Both the position numbers and the translations under genes were made by a program. From Bacteroidaceae bacterium (GTDB lineage Bacteria > Bacteroidota > Bacteroidia > Bacteroidales > Bacteroidaceae), in the NCBI GenBank assembly GCA_902362375.1, contig CABIVS010000015.1, forward strand, positions 77,851 through 141,850: a stretch of DNA of 64,000 bases, written 5' to 3'. Under the pieces are notes generated by a model. The model saw nothing but the letters and a program-made list of their open reading frames with translations, had not been told where the DNA came from and searched no databases. This document shows, piece after piece, positions 37,074 through 46,348 of this stretch (positions are counted from its first letter, which is position 1; every line of letters starts with the position of its first letter).

Positions 37074-38645
37074 CTATTTCTTTGCATGCGGATAATCAAT
37101 CGTATAATGCAATCCGCGACTCTCCTTACGCTCCATTGCCTGACGCATAATCAGATAACCCACGTTCACCATATTACGCAATTCGCAGATTTCTCTGGAC
37201 GCTACGCTGCGCTTGAACAAGCTTTCAGTTTCCTCGTAGATAATATCCAGTCTGTCCCACGCCCGTTTCAGACGGAGGTCGCTGCGGACAATACCTACAT
37301 AAGTACTCATAATCTGGTTCACTTCCTTCATGCTCTGCGTAATGAGCACCATTTCTTCCGGTGAGCGGGTTCCCTCATCATTCCATTCGGGAATATCTTC
37401 ATTATAAGAATATTGATCGACCGCTTGCAGACTGTGTTTGGCAGCAGCGTCGGCATATACCACTGCTTCAATCAATGAGTTTGAAGCCAGGCGGTTACCT
37501 CCGTGTAATCCCGTGCAGGAACATTCTCCCACGGCATAAAGACGTTCGATGGAAGATTGTCCGTCCAGGTCGACAAGGATACCTCCGCAGAGATAGTGAG
37601 CGGCCGGGGCTACCGGAATATAATCTTTAGTGATGTCGATGCCCAGGCTAAGACATTTCTCGTAAATATTAGGGAAATGTTTCTTTGTTTCTTCGGGATC
37701 TTTGTGGGTAACATCCAGATATACATGGTCGTCTCCACGATTCTTCATCTCGTTGTCGATGGCACGTGCCACGATGTCACGGGGAGCCAGGGAAAGACGG
37801 GGGTCGTATTTCTGCATGAACTCTTTGCCATCCATGGTGCGCAGTACGCCTCCGTAGCCGCGCATCGCTTCCGTTATCAGGAAAGAAGGGCGATCTCCCG
37901 GGTGATACAGGGCGGTAGGATGGAACTGTACAAACTCCATATCCTTCACCGTACCTTTGGCACGATACACCATAGCGATACCGTCTCCGGTAGCGACTAG
38001 CGGGTTAGTGGTCGTTTTATAAACGGCTCCTACTCCACCGGTAGCCATCAATGTCACTTTCGCAAGATACGTATCTACTTTTCCCGTTTTCGGATCGAGG
38101 ATATAAGCGCCGTAGCATTTAATATCCGGTGTCTGACGGGTTACGGTAACCCCCAGATGATGCTGTGTCAGGATTTCAATGGCAAACTGGTTTTCGATGA
38201 CCGTGATATTCGGATGCCGTTGCACGGCTTTAATCAGACTGTCCTGAATCTCTGCTCCTGTATTGTCTTTATGGTGAAGAATACGGAACTCCGAGTGTCC
38301 TCCTTCGCGGTGCAAGTCAAATTCGCCTTTCTCGTTTTTGTCAAAGTCCACTCCCCATTTAATCAGTTCTTCAATTTGTGCGGGAGCTTCGCGCACTACC
38401 TTTTCTACTGCGGCACGGTTGCTGATCCAGTCGCCTGCAATCATCGTATCTTCGATGTGCTTGTCGAAATTATCCACCAGAAGGTTGGTGACGGAGGCTA
38501 CCCCTCCTTGGGCGAAGTACGTGTTGGCCTCCTCCAGCCCGCTTTTACAGATAAGAGCAACTTTACCTTTGTGCGCCACTTTCAGCGCAAAACTCATACC
38601 GGCAATTCCGGAACCGATAACGAGGAAATCGAATTTTCTTACCAT
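37074..38645 (-). CDS. nadB: L-aspartate oxidase
   Basis: A 523-residue FAD enzyme that oxidises L-aspartate to iminoaspartate, the first step of de novo NAD synthesis; in anaerobes fumarate is the likely electron acceptor. The N-terminal dinucleotide motif is DFLVIGSGIAGMSFAL. The active-site region has HREGGHSEFRILHHKDNTG, and later come EFVQFHPTALYHPG and RDIVARAID, all typical of NadB. The succinate-dehydrogenase/fumarate-reductase-like C-terminal helical domain is complete. The ATG at 38645 is chosen over the GTG at 38663 because the -7 word at 38666-38673 would place the transcript start near 38659. No other nad gene is adjacent. Confidence 0.95.
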   Translation of the reverse strand: MVRKFDFLVIGSGIAGMSFALKVAHKGKVALICKSGLEEANTYFAQGGVASVTNLLVDNFDKHIEDTMIAGDWISNRAAVEKVVREAPAQIEELIKWGVDFDKNEKGEFDLHREGGHSEFRILHHKDNTGAEIQDSLIKAVQRHPNITVIENQFAIEILTQHHLGVTVTRQTPDIKCYGAYILDPKTGKVDTYLAKVTLMATGGVGAVYKTTTNPLVATGDGIAMVYRAKGTVKDMEFVQFHPTALYHPGDRPSFLITEAMRGYGGVLRTMDGKEFMQKYDPRLSLAPRDIVARAIDNEMKNRGDDHVYLDVTHKDPEETKKHFPNIYEKCLSLGIDITKDYIPVAPAAHYLCGGILVDLDGQSSIERLYAVGECSCTGLHGGNRLASNSLIEAVVYADAAAKHSLQAVDQYSYNEDIPEWNDEGTRSPEEMVLITQSMKEVNQIMSTYVGIVRSDLRLKRAWDRLDIIYEETESLFKRSVASREICELRNMVNVGYLIMRQAMERKESRGLHYTIDYPHAKK

Positions 38646-38665
38646 AATCTTGTTATTTCTCACCG

Positions 38666-38673
38666 CAAAGCTA
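38666..38673 (-). promoter_or_regulatory. -7 element for nadB
   Basis: On the minus strand TAGCTTTG fits TAnnTTTG, 20 bp before the nadB ATG at 38645. It excludes the longer GTG start. Confidence 0.5.
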
Positions 38674-38751
38674 CAAAATAAGTTACTTCGTTGTACTTTT
38701 CGTTGTCACTAATTCATAAAATTGCTACCTTGCAGGCAAAAATCTGACAAA

Positions 38752-39204
38752 ATGAATCGAATTTTCCATGCCCGCATCGCCTGGTACCAATATTTCCTGT
38801 TGGTAGTGCTTACTGTGAATGCCGTCGGCGCATTGTGGTGTAAATATATCTTGGTAGCCGTACTGTTCATGCTTATGCTGATTGTAGTAATCGAGCAGAT
38901 TATACACACTGCTTATACATTGACTACAGACGGTAATCTGGAGGTTTCACGCGGCCGTTTTATTCGTAAGAAGGTAATTCCGCTTTCCGAAATCACCACA
39001 GTAAGGAAATACCATTCCATGAAGTTCGGTAGTTTTTCGGTGACGGATTATATCTTGATAGAATATGGAAAAGGGAAGTTTGTTTCGGTGATGCCTGTCA
39101 AGGAACGGGAATTTGCGGAACTGCTCGAAAAGAGAATGTTCGCAAAGAAGATAAAAGGGCTGGAGACAATAGACTCTGTAGATTCTCAAGAGGATGAACC
39201 ATAG
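38752..39204 (+). CDS. Small membrane protein with PH-like domain
   Basis: A 150-residue protein starting at ATG 38752. An in-frame upstream start at 38722 is possible but lies in the likely promoter. Two close membrane helices (about 13-50) are followed by a soluble part (about 58-140) resembling bacterial PH/DUF304 domains: YTLTTDGNLEVSRGRF, PLSEITTVRKY, then a beta strand and the helix EFAELLEKRMF. Such proteins sit in the inner membrane with the domain in the cytoplasm; their role is mostly unknown. It lies 41 bp before lpdA and may share its transcript. It is divergent from nadB. Confidence 0.75.
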   Translation: MNRIFHARIAWYQYFLLVVLTVNAVGALWCKYILVAVLFMLMLIVVIEQIIHTAYTLTTDGNLEVSRGRFIRKKVIPLSEITTVRKYHSMKFGSFSVTDYILIEYGKGKFVSVMPVKEREFAELLEKRMFAKKIKGLETIDSVDSQEDEP

Positions 39205-39245
39205 CGTGTTTTGATAATAATGAAAAGATTAACTGATTATATACT

Positions 39246-40589
39246 ATGAAATATCAAGTAATTATCATCGGTGGCGGTCCTGCGGGATATACGGCTGCCG
39301 AAGCTGCCGGTAAAGGCGGTTTGAGCGTATTGCTTATCGAAAAGAATAGTCTGGGAGGTGTCTGTCTGAATGAAGGCTGTATTCCTACGAAAACGTTGCT
39401 GTATTCGGCAAAGACTTATGACAGTGCAAAACATGCGTCAAAGTATGCAGTCAATATCCCGGAAGTCTCTTTCGATTTGCCTAAGATTATAGCACGTAAA
39501 AGTAAGGTAGTGCGTAAACTGGTGCTGGGAGTGAAAGCAAAGCTGACTGCCAACAATGTGACGATCGTATCGGGAGAAGCACAGATCATTGATAAAAATA
39601 CAGTTCGTTGCGGAGAAGAGACTTACGAAGGGGAGAACCTGATACTTTGTACAGGCTCGGAAACCTTTATTCCCCCTATTCCCGGAGTGGATGCAGTGAA
39701 CTACTGGACGCACAGGGATGCTTTGGATAGTAAGGAATTGCCGGCTTCTCTCGCCATTGTCGGTGGCGGAGTGATCGGGATGGAGTTTGCATCGTTCTTC
39801 AACAGTTTGGGAGTACAGGTGACGGTGGTTGAGATGATGGACGAAATTCTGGGTGGAATGGATAAAGAGCTTTCCGCCTTGCTCCGTGCGGAATATGCCA
39901 AACGAGGTATTAAATTCCTGCTTGGTACGAAAGTTGTCGGCTTGTCGCAAACGGAAGAAGGAGCTGTTGTCTCTTATGAAAATGCAGAGGGAAACGGTAG
40001 TGTCGTTGCAGAAAAGCTGTTGATGAGCGTCGGTCGCCGTCCTGTGACGAAAGGTTTCGGACTCGAAAACCTGAATCTGGAGAAAACAGAGCGTGGCACT
40101 ATCAGAGTCAATGAAAAGATGCAGACTTCTGTATCGGGTGTGTATGTGTGTGGTGACCTGACAGGATTCTCTTTGCTCGCTCATACGGCCGTTCGTGAGG
40201 CAGAAGTTGCCGTACATTCCATTTTGGGGAAAGAAGACACCATGAGCTACCGGGCTATTCCGGGCGTAGTCTATACCAATCCGGAGATTGCCGGAGTGGG
40301 TGAAACGGAGGAATCGGCCTCAACGAAAGGAATCAATTATCAGGTTATCAAACTTCCGATGGCTTACTCCGGCCGTTTTGTGGCGGAGAATGAAGGTGTG
40401 AGCGGAGTTTGCAAAGTACTGCTGGATGAACAGCAACGGGTGATTGGCGCTCATGTATTGGGAAATCCCGCTTCGGAGATTATCACTCTTGCGGGGACTG
40501 CCATTGAACTCGGACTGACAGCAGCGCAATGGAAAAAGATTGTTTTCCCGCATCCCACGGTAGGAGAAATCTTCCGCGAGGCTTTATAA
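39246..40589 (+). CDS. lpdA: Dihydrolipoyl dehydrogenase
   Basis: A 447-residue flavoprotein disulfide reductase that reoxidises lipoamide with NAD+. It shows the FAD-binding IIGGGPAGYTAAEAA at the N terminus, the redox disulfide GGVCLNEGCIPTK (Cys40 and Cys45), the NAD-binding AIVGGGVIGMEFASFF, a second FAD motif SGVYVCGDLTG, and the C-terminal HPTVGEIFREAL with the catalytic His-Glu pair. All active-site residues are present and the length is slightly short but normal. No E1/E2 oxo-acid dehydrogenase genes lie nearby, so it may serve the glycine cleavage or branched-chain systems elsewhere in the genome. Confidence 0.95.
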   Translation: MKYQVIIIGGGPAGYTAAEAAGKGGLSVLLIEKNSLGGVCLNEGCIPTKTLLYSAKTYDSAKHASKYAVNIPEVSFDLPKIIARKSKVVRKLVLGVKAKLTANNVTIVSGEAQIIDKNTVRCGEETYEGENLILCTGSETFIPPIPGVDAVNYWTHRDALDSKELPASLAIVGGGVIGMEFASFFNSLGVQVTVVEMMDEILGGMDKELSALLRAEYAKRGIKFLLGTKVVGLSQTEEGAVVSYENAEGNGSVVAEKLLMSVGRRPVTKGFGLENLNLEKTERGTIRVNEKMQTSVSGVYVCGDLTGFSLLAHTAVREAEVAVHSILGKEDTMSYRAIPGVVYTNPEIAGVGETEESASTKGINYQVIKLPMAYSGRFVAENEGVSGVCKVLLDEQQRVIGAHVLGNPASEIITLAGTAIELGLTAAQWKKIVFPHPTVGEIFREAL

Positions 40590-40675
40590 ACGGATTCTGA
40601 TATCTGACATTGTGCATTGATTAAGATACTTATCTGATTCATGGACTAGGATATCTCACTTATAAAATCGAATAG

Positions 40676-41881
40676 ATGATGAAAAAATATATAATCACTC
40701 CGGTCTTATTGACAATAGCTTGTATGGTGATGTGTCATTGTACATTCAACCGTAAAGCGTCAGTTGCTGCAAATGAATATTTGATTCAGGGCGAACTGGC
40801 TAATCTTCCCGACAGCATTGTGATTGGTCTGTATGAGGAAGACGGAAGTATTCTCAACTGTGTATGGAGAGATACGCTTATGAACGGGCAGTTCTCTTTC
40901 CGCGACACGGTTTCTACCACGCGGAAAATGCTGATTATGTCTGATAACCGGGGCTTCCCGGGTACATGGCTGGAAGTGTGGATCGCACCGGGAGAATACA
41001 TCGAAATCAAGGGGCAGGACAAACTAGTGAAAACATGGGAAGTAGTAAGCGATGTGCCGGAACAGCAGGAAGAAAACCGCTTTACGGCTTGCGCGATGGC
41101 CCAACAGAAAGAACTGATGCAGCACATGGCGGCAGAATATGACTGGCAACGGATGATGTTCATAGATCATCCGGGCGACCGGGAGTTTGAAAGTCAGGCC
41201 TGGGCCAAGATAGATTCTATCCGGAAACTGTCAATGCCGTTGCAGCAGGAAATCTGGAAAAAGGAAATGGAATACATGGAAGAAGCGCCCGTCTCCCCGG
41301 TATGGATGGACAGGTTATTGCTATTTGCTTCCATGATGAAATATGAAACCATCATGCCTTATAAAGAAGAGGTGAAAAAACTCTATGCCCGGATGTCGGA
41401 AGCCGATAAGCAAACGGATGACGGACAGGAGATTACAGCCTATGTTTTTCCTCCCTCTACGGTGGGAATTGGAGATATGATGGTGGATGGGGACTTGTAT
41501 GATGTGAATGGTTCTCTCCGTCATATTTCAGAGTTCAAGGGGAAGTTCATCTTGCTCGACTTCTGGAGTAGCGGGTGTAGTCCTTGTGTGGAGTCGATAC
41601 CCGAAATGGAGAAGGTGATGGATCTGTATAAGGATAAAATGACTGTGATTAGTATTAGTGAGGACCCGAAAGCACGTTGGAAAGAGTATATCAAGACGAA
41701 AGGAATGGGCGGTAACCAGTGGAACGAACTTCGTAAAGGACGTACCGGTCTTGCCCTGAACTATCAGGTACGGGGAATCCCTCATTATGTATTGATTGCC
41801 CCTGATGGAAAAATCCAGGATGTATGGTCCGGCTATGGCTCCGGTTCGCTTCTTGGACAGGTAGAGAAAAACTTGAAATAG
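40676..41881 (+). CDS. TlpA/ResA-like thiol-disulfide oxidoreductase with DUF4369
   Basis: A 401-residue exported thioredoxin-fold protein. The signal sequence is Cys-rich near its end (CMVMCHC), so lipidation is possible but no lipobox is clear. The N-terminal domain (about 35-130) matches the DUF4369 beta-sandwich found before AhpC/TSA domains in Bacteroides. The C-terminal thioredoxin-like domain (about 260-400) has the redox site FWSSGCSPC (Cys301 and Cys304) and the cis-Pro segment VRGIPHYVLI. It probably keeps periplasmic cysteines reduced or serves cytochrome maturation. It stands 86 bp after lpdA and 46 bp before the PBP4 gene. Confidence 0.9.
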   Translation: MMKKYIITPVLLTIACMVMCHCTFNRKASVAANEYLIQGELANLPDSIVIGLYEEDGSILNCVWRDTLMNGQFSFRDTVSTTRKMLIMSDNRGFPGTWLEVWIAPGEYIEIKGQDKLVKTWEVVSDVPEQQEENRFTACAMAQQKELMQHMAAEYDWQRMMFIDHPGDREFESQAWAKIDSIRKLSMPLQQEIWKKEMEYMEEAPVSPVWMDRLLLFASMMKYETIMPYKEEVKKLYARMSEADKQTDDGQEITAYVFPPSTVGIGDMMVDGDLYDVNGSLRHISEFKGKFILLDFWSSGCSPCVESIPEMEKVMDLYKDKMTVISISEDPKARWKEYIKTKGMGGNQWNELRKGRTGLALNYQVRGIPHYVLIAPDGKIQDVWSGYGSGSLLGQVEKNLK

Positions 41882-41927
41882 ATAGATGTAAGATACTATC
41901 ATTTGTTGATGTCATAAACAGTGTTGT

Positions 41928-43334
41928 ATGAAAAAAAGTTTTTTGTTAGTCGCCCTTTCAGTTTGTTTATTGCCACTTTGGGGGCAACAGAACTTCTCCC
42001 GGATAGATTCGCTTATCAAGAAGATGCTCCCCGAAGCATCCGAAGTCGGCATATCCGTCTACGACCTGACGGCTAAGAAATCGCTTTATAACTATCGTGC
42101 GGAGAAACTTTCCCGTCCTGCTTCTACCATGAAGCTGCTGACGGCCATTACCGCACTCTCCCGCCCAGAAGCCAACGAACCTTTCCGTACGGAAGTATGG
42201 CATGATGGCGTGATAGAACATGACACCTTGCAAGGCAACCTGTATGTGGTAGGCGGATTCGATCCGGAATTTGACAGCCAGTCGATGGATTCATTGATAG
42301 AAGAGGTAATCACTTTTCCTTTTTCGGTCATTAACGGTCAGGTATATGGTGACGTCTCAATGAAAGACTCCCTTTATTGGGGCAGCGGATGGGCCTGGGA
42401 CGATACGCCTGCGGGTTATCAGCCTTATCTCTCTCCATTGATGTTCTGCAAAGGGACTGTACAGGTCTCCGTAGTTCCCTCCACCGTGCAGGGCGATGCG
42501 GCAAGTGTTTCCTGCCAACCTGTATCTTCCTATTATACAGTAACGAATCAGACGAAAACACGCACTTCTTCTGCCGGGAAATTCTCTTTCACGAGAGATT
42601 GGCTGACGAATGGAAACAATCTCCTTGTTTCGGGCAATGTCACTTCGATCCGGAAAGATGATGTCAACATCTACGATTCCCCCCGTTTCTTTATGCACAC
42701 TTTTCTGGAACGCCTTCGTGGGAAAGGAATCACGACTCCCCAGTCGTATGGTTTTGCCGAATTGCCTCGCGACAGTGTGAGAGTAGAGCGTATGGCTTGC
42801 TGGAACACTTCCGTGCAGAAAGTGCTGAACCAGTTGATGAAAGAGAGTGATAACCTCAATGCGGAAGCATTTCTCTGTCGCCTGGGAGCGCAGGCTACGG
42901 GAAAGAAGCAAGTAGCTGCCGAAGATGGCATTGTCGAAATAATGAGGCTGATCCGCTGCCTGGGGCATGATCCGAAAGACTATAAGATTGCCGACGGTTG
43001 CGGATTGTCTAATTATAATTACCTCTCCCCTGCTCTGCTGGTCGACTTTCTAAAATATGCGTACTCGCAAACAGAAGTGTTTCAGATGTTGTATAAATCA
43101 CTTCCCGTTGGCGGGGTGGACGGAACTTTAAAATTCCGGATGAAAGGTACTCCTGCTTTCCGGAATGTTCATGCCAAAACAGGCTCGTTTACGGCAATAA
43201 ATGCGCTTGCAGGCTATCTGAAGATGAAGAACGGGCATGAAGTGGCATTTGCCATTATGAACCAGAATGTGCTTTCGGCTGCTAAAGCGAGAGCGTTTCA
43301 GGATAAGGTGTGTGAGGTGATTATCGGGAAATAG
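41928..43334 (+). CDS. dacB: D-alanyl-D-alanine carboxypeptidase/endopeptidase (PBP4 family)
   Basis: A 468-residue periplasmic penicillin-binding protein of peptidase family S13. It trims the terminal D-Ala or cuts cross-links in peptidoglycan. The signal peptide ends near residue 20 (LWG/QQ). All three active-site motifs are seen: SxxK as Ser66-Thr-Met-Lys69 (ASTMKLL), SxN in SDNLNAEAFL (near 306), and KTG in HAKTGSF (near 416). The inserted domains of about 250 residues between SxxK and SxN are typical of PBP4. It is convergent with the ATPase gene; the stops lie 6 bp apart. Confidence 0.93.
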   Translation: MKKSFLLVALSVCLLPLWGQQNFSRIDSLIKKMLPEASEVGISVYDLTAKKSLYNYRAEKLSRPASTMKLLTAITALSRPEANEPFRTEVWHDGVIEHDTLQGNLYVVGGFDPEFDSQSMDSLIEEVITFPFSVINGQVYGDVSMKDSLYWGSGWAWDDTPAGYQPYLSPLMFCKGTVQVSVVPSTVQGDAASVSCQPVSSYYTVTNQTKTRTSSAGKFSFTRDWLTNGNNLLVSGNVTSIRKDDVNIYDSPRFFMHTFLERLRGKGITTPQSYGFAELPRDSVRVERMACWNTSVQKVLNQLMKESDNLNAEAFLCRLGAQATGKKQVAAEDGIVEIMRLIRCLGHDPKDYKIADGCGLSNYNYLSPALLVDFLKYAYSQTEVFQMLYKSLPVGGVDGTLKFRMKGTPAFRNVHAKTGSFTAINALAGYLKMKNGHEVAFAIMNQNVLSAAKARAFQDKVCEVIIGK

Positions 43335-43340
43335 GCTATG

Positions 43341-44537
43341 TTAATACATTAGCCCGAACAACCAAAGTGGAATCTCGTTGTTGAATCCGATTTCTATGTT
43401 ATCAAGGGCTAGGTATCCATTCTCCACTCCCGCTAATTGTTTTTGAGTTTTGTTTTTACCACCTATTTCGAAATTATATGTTTCATTCAATGTGAAATCT
43501 ATTTGGGAGGAATAGGTAACCTTATGTTTTACGACTGTTTGATTAAAGAAGAATGTTTCCCGGACATTTCCTATATCTGTTTTTTCTCCTCCCAATGCGT
43601 ATGCATAATTTGTATTACCTAAATAAATTTTTTCCGGTTTTGCCAGTTGTTTGATGCCGGAAGCTTCTTTGTCAAGTAGTAGGATGGCTTGGGCTTTTTG
43701 GAGATAGGATAGATAATTCAACAGACTGATACGACTGACTTCTATCTCCTTACTAAGCATTGATATATTGGGAATATAGGGTACAAGTCCGGCGAGTATG
43801 GCAAATAGTTTTTTTATTTTACCAATGGAGTAATAATCTATTTTTTCAGTAGAAGGTAGATCTACATCCAGAATTGTATTCAGGGTGGCTAATAGTTTCT
43901 CATGATACAATATTTTATCTTCTTTATAAAAAGGGAAATAGCCGTAAGCTAAGTATTCGTTGAACGCTACAAGCGGCTTCAACTGTTTGTTTACGTTCAT
44001 GGCCATTTCGATATGTCGGTTCAGAATATCAGAAAGTGTAAGTGCTTCCATTTTATATCCATATTCGAATAGTAAGAATTCACGGAAAGAAAGGCCATGA
44101 AGATGATAGGTAACAGCCCTTCTTGAGAGGTCTGCTTCGCCTTTGTGTATTTCCAATAAAGAAGATCCTGTGAATACTATTTTTATGTCCGGATAACTGT
44201 CATAGATGTTTTTTATTTCTCTTGACCAGGTGGGGTATTTGTGTACTTCGTCCAAAAACAAAGCTTTTCCTCCCATTTTCTGAAACTCGTCAGCCAGTTC
44301 AAATAATGAATGAGTGGTGAACCATATATTGTCTAATGAAACGTAGAGTGCTTCATTGCCATAGCCGGGGTAATGCTCTTTTATGTATTGAAGCATCAGG
44401 GTAGTTTTTCCTGTTCCGCGTGCACCTGTTATAGCTATCAGTCGATTGTTCCAACGAATTTCATGATACAGGTATCTGATGAAATCCAGAGAGACCCGTT
44501 CTTTAAGTTGATAGAATGTGGTGAATAACTGTTTCAT
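43341..44537 (-). CDS. AAA_14/DUF4143-type ATPase
   Basis: A 398-residue ATP-binding protein. The Walker A site is AITGARGTGKTTL (about 34-46), Walker B is ALFLDEVHKYP (about 91-101), and sensor-1-like VFTGSSLLEI follows. The C-terminal part has the DUF4143 pattern, with a small winged-helix-like region (about 265-300) and a PD-(D/E)xK-like beta core. This family is common in anaerobes; its role is unknown, though links to nucleic acids or partner proteins have been suggested. It stands alone, with a long palindrome overlapping its promoter. Lower-GC codon use than its neighbours hints at acquisition by transfer. Confidence 0.88.
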   Translation of the reverse strand: MKQLFTTFYQLKERVSLDFIRYLYHEIRWNNRLIAITGARGTGKTTLMLQYIKEHYPGYGNEALYVSLDNIWFTTHSLFELADEFQKMGGKALFLDEVHKYPTWSREIKNIYDSYPDIKIVFTGSSLLEIHKGEADLSRRAVTYHLHGLSFREFLLFEYGYKMEALTLSDILNRHIEMAMNVNKQLKPLVAFNEYLAYGYFPFYKEDKILYHEKLLATLNTILDVDLPSTEKIDYYSIGKIKKLFAILAGLVPYIPNISMLSKEIEVSRISLLNYLSYLQKAQAILLLDKEASGIKQLAKPEKIYLGNTNYAYALGGEKTDIGNVRETFFFNQTVVKHKVTYSSQIDFTLNETYNFEIGGKNKTQKQLAGVENGYLALDNIEIGFNNEIPLWLFGLMY

Positions 44538-44561
44538 AGGAGTAACTTATTGATTCTTCTA

Positions 44562-44630
44562 CAAAGATATAATTGTATTCTCTAATAAACAAAAATAGTT
44601 GGATTTTGTTTACCAGAGAATACAATTATA
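44562..44630 (-). promoter_or_regulatory. Promoter word joined to a 63-bp palindrome
   Basis: On the minus strand the -7 word TATCTTTG (44562-44569) lies 25 bp before the ATPase start. Directly upstream, 44568-44583 and 44615-44630 are perfect 16-bp inverted copies (AGAGAATACAATTATA). Inside them 44586-44594 and 44604-44612 form a second perfect 9-bp pair around a 9-nt loop; only the two AA/CC positions between the stems do not pair. It may be an operator, or a terminator for the CoA-transferase transcript, or both. Confidence 0.6.
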
Positions 44631-44668
44631 CTTGTTTTGAATCGAATACTGTAAATTCTATATTCTAT

Positions 44669-46168
44669 TTACTTTGCGTATTCAGTCCAATTGGTATTCT
44701 TCATATCGCCACTTTTAGCCAACTCTGCGTGCATGCCCAGTGCAGCCTGAATAGCGTGCGGAGTCTGTGCTCTGTTACCGGCCAGCTTGAGGTAATCCCA
44801 AAGAAGCTCTTTATAGTCAGGATGTGCACAGTTTTCGATGATGGCTTGTGCGCGTTCTTTCGGGCTCTTGCCACGAAGATCGGCAACACCTTGCTCGGTG
44901 ATAACGATGTTGACATCGTGCTCTGTGTGGTCGTGGTGGGATACCATCGGTACGATCGCACTGATTTTACCTTCTTTGGCCACAGACGGACAAGTAAAGA
45001 TAGAGATGTAAGCGTTGCGGGTAAAGTCTCCCGAACCACCGATGCCGTTCATCATTTTTGTTCCGCCGATATGGGTAGAGTTTACATTGCCGTACAGGTC
45101 AACTTCGATGGCTGTATTGATGGAAATGACACCGAGACGGCGTACTATTTCCGGGCTGTTTGAGATTTCCGACGGACGGAGAACCAGTTTATCGCGGAAG
45201 AAATCCATATCGTTGTAAATACCTTCCAGACAGTCGTTTGTAACAGTCAGTGAGCAGGCACTACCGAATTTGATACGTCCTTCGCGAATCAATCCGATCA
45301 CGGAATTCTGGATTACCTCTGTGTACATCTCAAATGCAGGAATCGTTTTGTCACGTCCCAATGCACCGAGTACGGCGTTGGCGATGTTTCCTACACCCGA
45401 TTGCAAAGGCAAGAAACTAGGCGGGATGATACCGCGTTTCATGTCGGCAGCAAGGAAGTCGGCAACATTCTGTCCGATTTTGTCGGTCAACGGATCAGCA
45501 GCAGCGAAAGAACGCGCTTCGTCCGGCCAGTTGGTTTCTACTACGCCTATAATCTTTTTCGGGTCTACCTGAACGTAAGGCAGTCCGATACGGTCACTCG
45601 GTTTGTAGATCGGTATTTCGCGGCGGTAAGGCGGGTCGAGCGGTTCGTATACGTCATGCATACCCATACCGGATTTGCTGTGTGCGCTGTTCAACTCCAC
45701 GATAATCTGGTCGGCAAGACGGCAGATAGTCGGCGAAATACCACCGGCGGCAGTCAGATAAATCTTTCCGTCGGGAGTCACTTCGCAGGCTTCGATAATG
45801 GCTACGTTCACTTTACCCATGAACCCGTAGCGCACTTCCTGTGCCATTTGTGAGAGATGTATGTCGTTGTAGGCAATCTCTCCGTTGTTCACAGCTTTGC
45901 GGAAGTCGGCGTTGGTAGTATAAGGAGCGCGGTAGCGGATGGCTTTGGCGCGTGACAGTACACCGTCACAGGATTCCCCTGTTGATGCGCCTGTGAAAAT
46001 TCCTACTTGAAACGGGTTTCCTTTCGCATGTTCTGCTTCAGCAATTTTTGCGAGTTCGGCTGTTACAGCCTTGGCCGTTCCGGCGGGAGTAAATCCGCTT
46101 AGGCCGATGTTGTAGCCATGTTTGATCAGGCTTGCAGCTTCCGCTGCCGAAATACGATTGAATGACAT
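44669..46168 (-). CDS. Acetyl-CoA hydrolase / succinyl-CoA:acetate CoA-transferase
   Basis: A 499-residue cytoplasmic class I CoA-transferase family enzyme. It has the two related halves of the family: an N-terminal domain with GLSGFTPAGTAKAV and GIFTGASTGESCDG, and a C-terminal domain with the catalytic Glu in FEMYTEVIQNSV (about residue 284) and the GGSGDFTRNAY glycine loop that helps bind CoA. In Bacteroides such enzymes exchange CoA between acetyl-CoA and succinate, making acetate during fermentation without kinase steps. The gene is monocistronic. A hydrolase-only activity cannot be excluded from sequence. Confidence 0.93.
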   Translation of the reverse strand: MSFNRISAAEAASLIKHGYNIGLSGFTPAGTAKAVTAELAKIAEAEHAKGNPFQVGIFTGASTGESCDGVLSRAKAIRYRAPYTTNADFRKAVNNGEIAYNDIHLSQMAQEVRYGFMGKVNVAIIEACEVTPDGKIYLTAAGGISPTICRLADQIIVELNSAHSKSGMGMHDVYEPLDPPYRREIPIYKPSDRIGLPYVQVDPKKIIGVVETNWPDEARSFAAADPLTDKIGQNVADFLAADMKRGIIPPSFLPLQSGVGNIANAVLGALGRDKTIPAFEMYTEVIQNSVIGLIREGRIKFGSACSLTVTNDCLEGIYNDMDFFRDKLVLRPSEISNSPEIVRRLGVISINTAIEVDLYGNVNSTHIGGTKMMNGIGGSGDFTRNAYISIFTCPSVAKEGKISAIVPMVSHHDHTEHDVNIVITEQGVADLRGKSPKERAQAIIENCAHPDYKELLWDYLKLAGNRAQTPHAIQAALGMHAELAKSGDMKNTNWTEYAK

Positions 46169-46235
46169 AAATAGTAAATTTCGTGTTAAAATACAGTTGA
46201 TATTTTATCGGTTAATAATTCGATTTCTTATTAAA

Positions 46236-46328
46236 ATTTCAGGCACGGATTACATGGATTTCACGGTTTTCGGAAAGTTAGGGATTGCATAAAGCAATAG
46301 CGTAATCCGTGTAATCCGTGCCTGAAAT
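46236..46328. repeat. REP-like palindrome with 25-bp arms
   Basis: Arms 46236-46260 and 46304-46328 are inverted copies (24 of 25 bases; the one difference still allows a G-U pair). The left arm contains 9-bp tandem units (CACGGATTA, CATGGATTT, CACGG). An inner hairpin ATTGC/GCAAT sits in the spacer. It lies 68 bp upstream of the CoA-transferase start and just past the stop of the next minus-strand gene, so it may terminate that transcript. Confidence 0.7.
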
Positions 46329-46348
46329 ATATGTCTTTATAATTTCCG

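Noticed and set aside
44584..44614. Invertible promoter flanked by inverted repeats
   Set aside because: The enclosed segment is only 31 bp and contains no -7 word; the promoter lies outside the repeats. No invertase gene is nearby.
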